From: CAYVUM01 sp964454795
Lineage (GTDB): Bacteria; Pseudomonadota; Alphaproteobacteria; Rhodospirillales; Defluviicoccaceae
Assembly (NCBI GenBank): GCA_964454795.1
Contig: CAYVUM010000002.1
Location: 4,134-68,133, forward strand
Reading direction: 5' to 3'
DNA: 64,000 nt
Below are positions 8,684 through 16,400 of the stretch, piece by piece (the first letter of the stretch is position 1; each line of letters begins with the position of its first letter). The notes beneath the pieces are model-generated. The model ran no database searches. It was not told where the DNA came from and saw only the letters and a list, made by a program, of their open reading frames with translations. Made by a program: the position numbers and the translations under genes.

Positions 8684-8795
8684 TCGATCGGATCCTTCGC
8701 CCGGTTCCCAGGCGAACGACCGCTCGGTCGGCCAAGCTCTGGATTTTGGAGTTCTAGTCAGCTGACGGATGGGACTTTTCCGTCAGCATCGAACC
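8684..8795 (+). repeat. ~116 bp dispersed intergenic repeat, copy B
   Basis: Matches copies at 5285-5400 (opposite strand) and 10526-10642 (same strand), with more differences than those two show to each other. Its right end overlaps the 3' end of the downstream minus-strand gene: the last dozen codons and the TGA at 8760-8758 of the FHA/transglycosylase gene lie within the repeat, giving a C-terminal W-F-D-A-D-G-K-V-P-S-V-S. Confidence 0.8.
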
Positions 8796-10485
8796 ACGAG
8801 GACCAGTCCGGAGCGTAAGTGCGCAGCGGGTTGTCGAAGTCGAAGCCGAACAGGCGGGGGTTCTCGCCAATCACTGCCGCCGAAATGATGTAGAACACAT
8901 AATGGTAGGTTTCCTCGGGGATCTCGTACTTCTGCAATAATGCCCAGAAGTTCCGCTCCCGCGGGTTTTCCGGCATGGTCCGGATGCGCTGGATGATCCG
9001 GTGCGGACCCCAGTTATAGGACGCCATGACCAACAGCCCGGAGGCCTGGGCGTCGGTGTTGTAGATATCGCGCAGGAACCGCGCCGCCGCGCGGGTCGCG
9101 GCGAGAAAATCGAAGCGGTCATCGTGGGGATCGAACACCCGCTGGTCTTTCAACGGCCCGATCCTGAGGCCGTATTCCTGGCCCGTCGCCGGAATGAACT
9201 GCCAGGCGCCCTTGGCGATTCCGAAGCGGGTTTCGGGACCAATCGCCCGGATGTTGAAATTGCTTTCCTGCAGGCCGAGGTACAGGAAGTGGGGCGGCAG
9301 GCCCTGGTCGATGAGCGCCCGGGCGACCACGTCCAGGTGCCCCCGTTCCTCGAGCGCCCGCAATGCCCGCTCCAGCCGGTCCGTGGCTTGCCATTTCCGG
9401 ATGTAGGTCTTGACCTCGCGAAGGAACGACGGCGGCATCTCCAGCTCACACTCGCCGAAGATCCGGGCGATCCGCAGGATCAGCGCGTCTTCGTCGTCCA
9501 GGTCCGGGTCGATCAGCCCGGCGTCCTGAATGAAGCTGTCGTAGCGGGCGCGCATCTGGCGCATCTGCGCCCGGTTGCGGCGAAGCTGGGCGATCAGCTG
9601 TTCCTCACCGGTGGCACGCACCGCCGCCTCCAGCCGGCCCAGCTCCACCTCCAAAGTCTTGATGTCGTAGAACAGGTCGATGGCGAGCCGGCGGCTCTGG
9701 TCCTCCTGCCGCGCCTGATAGAACAGGCCGCCGACGGCGGCGAGCAGCAGCCCCCCTACCCCGCCGAGGGCCAGCAGCCAGCGCCGGCGCTGGCGCCTGT
9801 GCTGCTCGCGCCAGACGAAGCGGACCGCGCGAGTGTGCTCTCCCACCTCGTCGTCGCCCGTATCCGAAAAGTAGTGGTCGCGGATCTCCTCGCGGCTCAT
9901 CGGCTCGGCGTCCGGCTCCCGGGTTCCGGCCGCCTGTTCCTCGCCGGGCCCGGACGGAGCCGCCGGACCCGCTGCCGACCTGCGGTAGTGGGCGGAACGC
10001 CCGGGCTGTGGCAGGGGCTCGGGCTCCGGTTCCTCCTCGTCGCACCGGCCGCCGCCCCTGCCACCGCTGCCGAACCAGCCGGACCGCCCCTCGCGTGCAT
10101 CAGGGAGACGGGTGGCGTCGTCCCCGGCCGTGGCCCGGACCCCGCCCGGTGCCGTCCGACACACCGACAGCACCGGCCCCTGCCCGCCCAGCTGGATCCG
10201 GGCACGGTCCGGCAGGGCCGCTTCGCCGATTCGCCGGCCGTCGAGGAACGTGCCGTTGCTGGAGCCGAGATCACGGACCGTCCAGCCGCCGCCGGCCGGC
10301 ACGACCTCCGCATGTCGCCGGCTTACCCCCGCATGGGGAAGACAAACGTCATTTTCGGGATCGCGGCCGATGCGGACGGTGCGGGCGAACCGCCGGGTGA
10401 CCGGCCGGCCGTCGCCGCCCGTCCAGATAATCTCGATTTCGTCCGGGATCCCCGGGCCACCGCCCGACCGTCCGCGCCCGAACAT
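8758..10485 (-). CDS. FHA-domain, membrane-anchored lytic transglycosylase
   Basis: 575 residues from the ATG at 10485; a much longer frame upstream runs through a dispersed repeat and is unlikely. Residues ~16-108 are a forkhead-associated domain (RIGRDPENDV, SRRHAEV, LGSSNGTFLDGRRI), which binds phosphothreonine. A charged low-complexity linker follows, then one membrane helix near 235-258 (LLALGGVGGLLLAAVGGLFY) after a basic stretch, so FHA is cytoplasmic and the rest periplasmic. The C-terminal half is an SLT-type transglycosylase: catalytic Glu in LGLQESNFN (about residue 400), then GAWQFIPATGQEYGL and a later ASYNWGPHRI. It should cleave peptidoglycan glycan strands with 1,6-anhydro product formation. 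A cytoplasmic phospho-binding module joined to a periplasmic wall enzyme suggests control by Ser/Thr kinase signalling. The extreme C terminus is encoded by a dispersed repeat. Confidence 0.85.
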   Translation of the reverse strand: MFGRGRSGGGPGIPDEIEIIWTGGDGRPVTRRFARTVRIGRDPENDVCLPHAGVSRRHAEVVPAGGGWTVRDLGSSNGTFLDGRRIGEAALPDRARIQLGGQGPVLSVCRTAPGGVRATAGDDATRLPDAREGRSGWFGSGGRGGGRCDEEEPEPEPLPQPGRSAHYRRSAAGPAAPSGPGEEQAAGTREPDAEPMSREEIRDHYFSDTGDDEVGEHTRAVRFVWREQHRRQRRRWLLALGGVGGLLLAAVGGLFYQARQEDQSRRLAIDLFYDIKTLEVELGRLEAAVRATGEEQLIAQLRRNRAQMRQMRARYDSFIQDAGLIDPDLDDEDALILRIARIFGECELEMPPSFLREVKTYIRKWQATDRLERALRALEERGHLDVVARALIDQGLPPHFLYLGLQESNFNIRAIGPETRFGIAKGAWQFIPATGQEYGLRIGPLKDQRVFDPHDDRFDFLAATRAAARFLRDIYNTDAQASGLLVMASYNWGPHRIIQRIRTMPENPRERNFWALLQKYEIPEETYHYVFYIISAAVIGENPRLFGFDFDNPLRTYAPDWSSWFDADGKVPSVS

Positions 10486-10525
10486 CCTCTCCCCGCCTCG
10501 CTGTTGACCGCCCGGTGAGTCCCTG

Positions 10526-10642
10526 CCAGTGGATCGGATCCTTTGCCGGGTGCCCAAGCGAAGGATCGGTCGATCGACGAAGCTCTTGATCCTGTGGTTC
10601 GATTCAGTTGACCGATGGGACTCATCCGTCAGCATCGAACCC
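10526..10642 (+). repeat. ~116 bp dispersed intergenic repeat, copy C
   Basis: Begins CCAGTGGATCGGATCC and ends GCATCGAACC. It is nearly the reverse complement of copy A and is in the same orientation as copy B. It lies between the alpha/beta hydrolase stop (10658) and the transglycosylase start (10485), both minus-strand genes. The paired TGACCGATGGGAC / ATCCGTCA arms could form a hairpin. Confidence 0.85.
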
Positions 10643-10657
10643 CTGGGGCGAAGCAAT

Positions 10658-11746
10658 CTAGGGCGTTTGCCCGCATGCTGTCCACGCCAGCCGACCGGGC
10701 CGGCGGGCCAGCTCAGGCGCCGGGGCGTGCGAAGGCAACGGCGCCGCCGGATTGCCGATCCAGGCGGCGACGTCCGCCCAGACCCGTTCGGCATCCAGGT
10801 CGCGGAGCAGCATGTGGTAGGCATCCGGGTAGAGGGCGGTCCGTCGCACCCCCGTGTTATCGTAGCCCAGCCGGCTGAGAAACCGGCACATCGCCACATC
10901 GGGCACCAGCTCATCCCGGCCGCCGAGCAGGATCAGCACCGGCCCGCGAAGCTGCGGAGCAGACGCCTGGGCCGCATCCATCAGATTGACCAGGCCCTGG
11001 ATCGCGTCGATACGGGTTTCCTTGATCACCAGCGGATCGCGGCCCAGCGCCCGCAGCATCTCGACATTGTCGGAGGGCTTGACCCCGAGGCCGCGCCCGG
11101 AGAGGGTCATGCTCGGAGCGATCCGGCTCGACACCCAGAGGGCGGCGTTCTGGTACCAGGGCATCGTCTCCCGGCCGCGGACCGCCGGCGCCGCCAGGAT
11201 CAGGCCATCGGCATCCAGCCCGGCCGGTCCGGTCGCCGCGACGATCGCCACCGCGCCGCCCATGCTTTCACCGAGCACGAACAGCGGCGTGGCGGGGTGG
11301 CGGGCGCGCACAGCAGCGACGGCATCGCGAAGGTCTCCGACCAGAGTGGCGGTGCCAGGCCAGATGCCCGGGTTTGGCGCGCCCCCGAAGCCGCGCTGGT
11401 CGTAGGCATAGGCGGCGATGCCGCGGGTCGCCAGCCAGGTGCCGGGCTTGGCGAAGAACCGGCCGTAATCATTGAATCCGTGAAGCGCCAGGATCACCGC
11501 CGCGGCCTCACCGTCCCCGGGCAGCCAGCTGTGGAGTGGCAGCGCCGCGCCGTCGCGGACCAACAGACTCTCGCCCGCCAGGGCCGGAGCCATCCGCTCG
11601 GGGCCGGCAGGGATGACCGTCGCCGTACAGGCGCCGATCCCGGCCAGGGCGGCAATCAGCAGGCCGCGGAGAAACCGCCCGACGGCGACGGCGGCTCCTG
11701 CCGGGTCAGGACCGCCCGGCGTCCCTTTCGATGTCGGAGTCATCAT
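10658..11746 (-). CDS. Lipoprotein alpha/beta hydrolase (monoglyceride lipase / lysophospholipase-like)
   Basis: 362 residues. The N terminus has a hydrophobic stretch ending in a lipobox (L-A-G-I-G-A-C, Cys at about 40), so the enzyme is probably lipid-anchored and periplasmic. The catalytic triad of an alpha/beta hydrolase is visible: nucleophile Ser in GESMGG, Asp in LLGGRDELVP, His in DAYHMLL; ALHGFNDYG supplies the oxyanion region. This matches the COG2267 lysophospholipase group. The only ATG starts (11746, 11743) overlap the end of the upstream ABC ATPase gene by about 41 bases, so the two are translationally linked. The substrate is unknown. A dispersed repeat lies directly downstream. 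Confidence 0.8.
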   Translation of the reverse strand: MMTPTSKGTPGGPDPAGAAVAVGRFLRGLLIAALAGIGACTATVIPAGPERMAPALAGESLLVRDGAALPLHSWLPGDGEAAAVILALHGFNDYGRFFAKPGTWLATRGIAAYAYDQRGFGGAPNPGIWPGTATLVGDLRDAVAAVRARHPATPLFVLGESMGGAVAIVAATGPAGLDADGLILAAPAVRGRETMPWYQNAALWVSSRIAPSMTLSGRGLGVKPSDNVEMLRALGRDPLVIKETRIDAIQGLVNLMDAAQASAPQLRGPVLILLGGRDELVPDVAMCRFLSRLGYDNTGVRRTALYPDAYHMLLRDLDAERVWADVAAWIGNPAAPLPSHAPAPELARRPGRLAWTACGQTP

Positions 11747-12722
11747 CTCTCTGGCTGGTCAGGCGGACGAAGACGTCCTCGAGGTCGGCCTCGCGGGTCG
11801 CCACGTCCAGCACCGTCAGTCCCGCCTCGCGGACGGCGGTCAGCACCTCGCCGCTCTGCACCGTGCTCGGCGGAAACAGGAACTCCAGGCGGCCGGGTCG
11901 CGGCACGCTGACCTTGAACCGTTGCAGCGCCTCCGGTGCGGTGGTGACCGGTTCGGCTACGGTGACCGCCAATTCCCGGGAGTCGAGGCGGCGGAGCAGC
12001 GCCTGGGTGGATTCGCAGGCGACCAGCCGGCCGTTGTTGATGATGGCCACGGTGTCGCACAGTTCCTCGGCCTCGTCGAGGTAGTGGGTGGTGAGCAGGA
12101 TCGTCGTGCCCCGTTCCTGCAGCCGGCGCATGGAGGCCCACAGCCCGCGGCGCAGTTCCACGTCGACCCCGGCGGTCGGCTCGTCGAGAACAAGGATCGG
12201 CGGCGAGTGGACCATCGCCTTGGCAACCAGCAGCCGCCGACGCATGCCGCCTGACAGGGTCCGGGCATAGGCGCGAGCCTGCCGGGTGAGGCCGACCAGC
12301 TCAAGGATCTCGTCGGTGCGGCGCTCTTCCGGTGCCACGCCGTAAAGCCCGGCCTGAACCTCCAGAAGCTCGCGCGGGGTGAAGAAGGGATCGATGTTCA
12401 GCTCCTGGGGCACGATCCCGATTGAGCGGCGGGCCGCCCGCATGTTCCGGTCAATGTCGTACCCCCAGATCCGCACCTCGCCGCCCGAGCGTACGACCAA
12501 GCCAGCGAGGATGTTGATGAAGGTGGACTTGCCGGCGCCATTGGGGCCAAGCAGCCCGAAAAACGAGCCCTTTGGGATGGTCAGATCGATGCCCTTCAGG
12601 GCATAGACCACCGGCTCATCCTTGCGCCGGTTGTAGGTCTTCGTCAGATTGACGGCTTCGATCGCGGCGTCCGGATCGGGCGGGTGCGCCGCCGCTGCCG
12701 TTTCGAGGGCCGGGGTGGTCAT
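11706..12722 (-). CDS. ABC transporter ATP-binding protein (ABC-2 type exporter family)
   Basis: 338 residues. Walker A GPNGAGKST (about residue 59), Q-loop VPQE, signature LSGGM, Walker B ILVLDEPTAGVD and the switch His in LLTTHYLDEAEE are all intact. The length, the GxxYGV.PEER region and a C-terminal ~90-residue extension match the DrrA/CcmA-like ATPases of ABC-2 exporters (drugs, lipids, polysaccharides). No permease lies next to it: upstream is a divergent gene and downstream an overlapping lipoprotein hydrolase. The permease must be elsewhere, or the ATPase serves a distant partner. Confidence 0.85.
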   Translation of the reverse strand: MTTPALETAAAAHPPDPDAAIEAVNLTKTYNRRKDEPVVYALKGIDLTIPKGSFFGLLGPNGAGKSTFINILAGLVVRSGGEVRIWGYDIDRNMRAARRSIGIVPQELNIDPFFTPRELLEVQAGLYGVAPEERRTDEILELVGLTRQARAYARTLSGGMRRRLLVAKAMVHSPPILVLDEPTAGVDVELRRGLWASMRRLQERGTTILLTTHYLDEAEELCDTVAIINNGRLVACESTQALLRRLDSRELAVTVAEPVTTAPEALQRFKVSVPRPGRLEFLFPPSTVQSGEVLTAVREAGLTVLDVATREADLEDVFVRLTSQRDDDSDIERDAGRS

Positions 12723-12883
12723 CGGGTGGCGCGATCACTCCAGACGCCGGCAGTCACGCCGGCTCACCGCGGGCGTTGATCCGCCGCAGGCATTCGCTAT
12801 CATCACGGGCCATCCGGGGCAACGCTCCGCGTGTCCCGGAACTCAGCCAACCTTTCACGACGGTCATCCGCGGAACCCAGTCC

Positions 12884-13117
12884 ATGTCCTCAGCCAACGG
12901 CGCCGGCCCGTCTTCCTCTTCCGCGCCTTCGGGCGAAGCTCACCGCTTTGACGAGACGGTGGTCGTCGACACCCCGACCGTTGCCTGCGATGGCGGTGGC
13001 GGTCCGCTCGGCCATCCTCGGGTGTTCCTCACCCTGGGCGATGACGGGGAGATCGTCTGCCCTTACTGCTCGCGGCGGTTCGTTCTGTCGCCGGATGCAC
13101 CAAGGGGCGCGCACTGA
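12884..13117 (+). CDS. Small NDUFS6-like zinc-finger protein
   Basis: 77 residues from the ATG at 12884. The core reads VACDGGGGPLGHPRVFL then IVCPYCSRRF: Cys, His and a CxxC pair spaced as in the zinc-finger domain of the complex I accessory subunit NDUFS6 and its alphaproteobacterial homologues. Those proteins bind one zinc ion and are linked to assembly of NADH dehydrogenase; a short form next to unrelated genes is usual. It ends 5 bases before the polA GTG, so the two are likely co-transcribed. Confidence 0.75.
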   Translation: MSSANGAGPSSSSAPSGEAHRFDETVVVDTPTVACDGGGGPLGHPRVFLTLGDDGEIVCPYCSRRFVLSPDAPRGAH

Positions 13118-13122
13118 CCGGC

Positions 13123-15903
13123 GTGAACAGCGCCGCCGGTCCGACGGCTGCAGCCCCGCCGCCCCGCCACGTCTTTCTCGTCGACGGCTCGGGGTTCATT
13201 TTCCGGGCGTTCCACGCCATTCCCCTGCTGACCCGGCCGGACGGCACCCCGGTCAATGCCGTGTTCGGCTTCGTAAACATGATGGTCAAGCTGTTCGAGG
13301 AGACTGACGCCGACCATCTGGCGGTGATTTTCGACAGCGACCGGGTCTCGTTCCGCAACGCCATCTACCCGGACTACAAGGCACACCGGCCCGAGCCGCC
13401 GGAGGCGCTGATCCCACAGTTTGCGCTGCTCCGCGAGGCCACCGCGGCCCTCGATATTGCCTGCGTCGAGCTTGAGGGATTCGAGGCCGACGACCTGATC
13501 GCCACCTATACCCGGCTGGCCCGCGAGGCAGGGGCCGAGGTGACGATCGTCTCCTCGGATAAGGATCTGATGCAGCTGGTCGGCGATGGCGTCGCTCTCT
13601 ACGACGCGATGAAGGACCGGCGGATCGGCCCGGCCGAAGTCGCCGAGAAATTCGGGGTGCCGCCGGCGCAGGTCATCGACGTCCAGGCCCTCGCCGGCGA
13701 TTCCGTCGACAACGTTCCGGGGGTTCCCGGAATCGGCGTCAAAACCGCCGCCCAGTTGATCGAGAGCTATGGCGATCTGGACACTCTGCTCGCCCGCGCG
13801 GCCGAGATCCCTCAGCCGAAACGCCGCCAGAACCTGCTCGACCACGCGGAGGATGCCCGGATCTCCCGGGACCTGGTACGGCTGCGCACCGACGTTCCGG
13901 TGCCCGAACCTCTCTCGGCACTGGCCAAACGGGTGCCTGATCTCGGCGCATTCCGGCGGTTCTGCGAAGCCCAGGGCTTCCGGTCGGTGGTCGCCCGCAT
14001 CGATGCCAGATTGGCTGACGGTCGCGGCCCATCGGAGGTGGAGGCGCCGCCGGAAGTTCCTCGCAACTACGTCCTGGTTCAGGACGAGTTCACCCTCGAG
14101 GACTGGATCGCCGCTGCCCGGCAGCAGGGACTGGTCGCCGTCGACACCGAGACCACCTCGCTCGATCCGTTCCGGGCCCGCCTGGTCGGCGTCTCTCTGG
14201 CGCTTGCGGCCGGCCAAGCCTGCTATATCCCACTGGGGCATACGGCGCCCGGGCGGGCCCATGAAGGACTCGCTCTCGAGGCCGGGCCGCCGCCGCCGGA
14301 CCAGATTTCCCTTGACCGGGCACTTGAGCTGCTCGGTCCGCTGCTCGCCGACGACTCGGTTCTCAAGGTCGGCCAGAACATCAAGTACGACCTGGAAGTG
14401 CTGGGCCGCTACGGGCTGACGATCGCGCCGATCGACGATACGATGGTGCTGTCCTACGTCATCGACGGCGGCCTGCACGGCCATGGCATGGACGAGCTGT
14501 CCCGACTCCACCTCGGCGTTGACACGATCAAGTACGCCGACGTCACCGGGACCGGCAGGGATCAGGTGACCTTCGACCGGGTGTCGCTGGACCGGGCCTG
14601 CGCCTATGCCGCTGAGGACGCCGACATCACCTTTCAGCTCCACGCTGTCCTCAAGCCGCGCCTGGTGGCGAGCCGGGTGATCAGTGTCTACGAGAATTTC
14701 GAGCGTCCGCTCATTCCGGTGCTCGCGGCCATGGAGACGGCCGGCATCCGGGTCGATGCCGACGCCCTCCGCGGGCTCGGCACCGAATTCGGGGCCCGAC
14801 TGGCCGCGCTGGAGGCGGAGATCCACGCGCTGGCCGGACGGCCCTTCAACGTCGGCTCGCCCAAGCAGCTCGGCGAGGTGCTGTTCCTCGACATGGGACT
14901 GGCCGGCGGCAAGAAGGGCAAGACCGGTGCCTATGCGACCGGCGCCGAGGTTCTCGAGACCCTCGCCGCCGAGGGACACGAGCTGCCCACCCGGGTGCTC
15001 GCCTGGCGACAGCTGGCCAAGCTGAAAAGCACCTATGCCGATGCCCTGGTCGGCGAAATCAACCCGGAGACCGGGCGCATCCACACCTCCTACGCTCAGA
15101 CCGTCGCCGGCACCGGCCGGTTGTCCTCCACCGACCCCAATCTCCAGAATATTCCGGTGCGCACCGACGAGGGGCGGAAGATCCGCCGGACGTTCGTCGC
15201 CGAGCCCGGCTGGCTGCTGCTCAGCGCCGACTATTCGCAGATCGAGTTGCGCCTGCTCGCTTCCGTCGCCGGCATCGTGGCACTCAAGCAGGCGTTTCGC
15301 GACGGCCATGACATCCATGCGATGACCGCCTCGCAGGTGTTCGGGGTCGCCATCGAAGGCATGGACCCGATGATCCGCCGCCAGGCCAAGGCGATCAATT
15401 TTGGAATCATCTATGGCATTTCGCCGTTCGGCCTGTCGCGGCAGCTGGGGATCTCCCGGGGCGAGGCGGCGGCCTATATCGACGCCTACTTCGAGCGCTA
15501 TCCCGGTATCCGCGACTACATGGAGCGGACCAAGGCGGCAGCACGCGAGCGCGGGTTCGTCACCACGCTGTTCGGGCGGCGCTGCCACGTGCGCGGCATC
15601 AACGACAAGAACCCCTCCGCACGCAGCAACGCCGAGCGGGCGGCGATCAATGCGCCGATCCAGGGCGGCGCGGCCGACATCATCAAGCGCGCGATGATCC
15701 GGATACCGCCCGCCCTGGCGGCGGCCGGACTGTCAGCGCGGATGCTGCTGCAGGTCCACGACGAGCTCGTATTCGAGGTGCCGGAGAACGAGGTGGAGGA
15801 CACTAAGGAATTGGTAATCCGGGTCATGGAACATGCCGCCGACCTGGATGTTCCTCTCGTGGTCGACACCGGCGTCGGCCGGAACTGGGACGAAGCCCAC
15901 TAA
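13123..15903 (+). CDS. polA: DNA polymerase I
   Basis: 926 residues, normal length for PolA. The GTG at 13123 is the start that keeps the HVFLVDGSGFIFRAFHA block near the N terminus. Residues ~15-290 are the 5'-3' exonuclease (VFDSDRxSFRN, GFEADDLIATY, SSDKDLMQLV, GVPGIGVKTA). Residues ~310-500 are the 3'-5' proofreading domain with VAVDTETTSLDP, VGQNIKYDLEVL and AYAAEDADIT, so proofreading looks active. The C-terminal polymerase domain has motif A LLSADYSQIELR, motif B RRQAKAINFGIIYG and motif C LQVHDELVFE. It fills gaps and removes RNA primers during lagging-strand synthesis and repair. Confidence 0.97.
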   Translation: MNSAAGPTAAAPPPRHVFLVDGSGFIFRAFHAIPLLTRPDGTPVNAVFGFVNMMVKLFEETDADHLAVIFDSDRVSFRNAIYPDYKAHRPEPPEALIPQFALLREATAALDIACVELEGFEADDLIATYTRLAREAGAEVTIVSSDKDLMQLVGDGVALYDAMKDRRIGPAEVAEKFGVPPAQVIDVQALAGDSVDNVPGVPGIGVKTAAQLIESYGDLDTLLARAAEIPQPKRRQNLLDHAEDARISRDLVRLRTDVPVPEPLSALAKRVPDLGAFRRFCEAQGFRSVVARIDARLADGRGPSEVEAPPEVPRNYVLVQDEFTLEDWIAAARQQGLVAVDTETTSLDPFRARLVGVSLALAAGQACYIPLGHTAPGRAHEGLALEAGPPPPDQISLDRALELLGPLLADDSVLKVGQNIKYDLEVLGRYGLTIAPIDDTMVLSYVIDGGLHGHGMDELSRLHLGVDTIKYADVTGTGRDQVTFDRVSLDRACAYAAEDADITFQLHAVLKPRLVASRVISVYENFERPLIPVLAAMETAGIRVDADALRGLGTEFGARLAALEAEIHALAGRPFNVGSPKQLGEVLFLDMGLAGGKKGKTGAYATGAEVLETLAAEGHELPTRVLAWRQLAKLKSTYADALVGEINPETGRIHTSYAQTVAGTGRLSSTDPNLQNIPVRTDEGRKIRRTFVAEPGWLLLSADYSQIELRLLASVAGIVALKQAFRDGHDIHAMTASQVFGVAIEGMDPMIRRQAKAINFGIIYGISPFGLSRQLGISRGEAAAYIDAYFERYPGIRDYMERTKAAARERGFVTTLFGRRCHVRGINDKNPSARSNAERAAINAPIQGGAADIIKRAMIRIPPALAAAGLSARMLLQVHDELVFEVPENEVEDTKELVIRVMEHAADLDVPLVVDTGVGRNWDEAH

Positions 15904-15956
15904 GGGCCTCGATGCCACAGGGGCGTTGAGGGGATCGTGCCGTCGGAGGCCTGCTG

Positions 15957-16346
15957 ATGCCGATGGAATTGCGCAAGATCGTCTTCTCCAAGGACGAAAT
16001 CCTGACCGCTGTCTACGACCACTGTCTGCGCAACCACAAGGCCATGCCGGCGGCGGCCGTGACCGACGTGGAGGTCAGCAGGACGCACGAAGTCACGGTC
16101 GTCCTGCACTTCGACGTCTCCGATCCGCAGGACGAGCGCAGCCTTGAGATCGGCAGCGCCGACGTGGCGGCGGCGATGATCCGCTACTGCAGCCGGATCG
16201 GCGTGCCTCTGCCCCGCTCCGCCCGCAAGGCTTTGCAGCCGGAAGGCTCAGGGCTGGCAATGTTGATCAACCTCAACTACCGGCCGGCCCCGGCAGCCCA
16301 GGATCAGGCCACCGCCGAACGCCCGGACGAGTCGGAAGCAGCCTGA
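15957..16346 (+). CDS. Hypothetical protein, 129 residues
   Basis: I do not recognise the family. The ATG at 15957 has GGAGG 7-8 bases upstream. The first ~100 residues look like a compact alpha/beta domain (MPMELRKIVFSKDEI, VTVVLHFDV, AAAMIRYCSRIGVPLPR, GLAMLINLNY); the last 25 are acidic and disordered. It has no signal peptide or membrane segment. It follows polA by 53 bases on the same strand and faces the RND efflux operon end to end. Confidence 0.7.
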   Translation: MPMELRKIVFSKDEILTAVYDHCLRNHKAMPAAAVTDVEVSRTHEVTVVLHFDVSDPQDERSLEIGSADVAAAMIRYCSRIGVPLPRSARKALQPEGSGLAMLINLNYRPAPAAQDQATAERPDESEAA

Positions 16347-16400
16347 CAAGGCCGGAGAAGGCCCCCCTGCCTGCAGGCCCAGCCGCGCTCGCCCGCCCCT

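Noticed and set aside
10486..10914. Longer N terminus of the FHA/transglycosylase
   Set aside because: The upstream extension runs through dispersed repeat copy C and into the opposite end of the hydrolase gene; the ATG at 10485 sits just before the FHA domain.
13063..15588. Long minus-strand frame opposite polA
   Set aside because: It is a shadow of polA with no motifs of its own.
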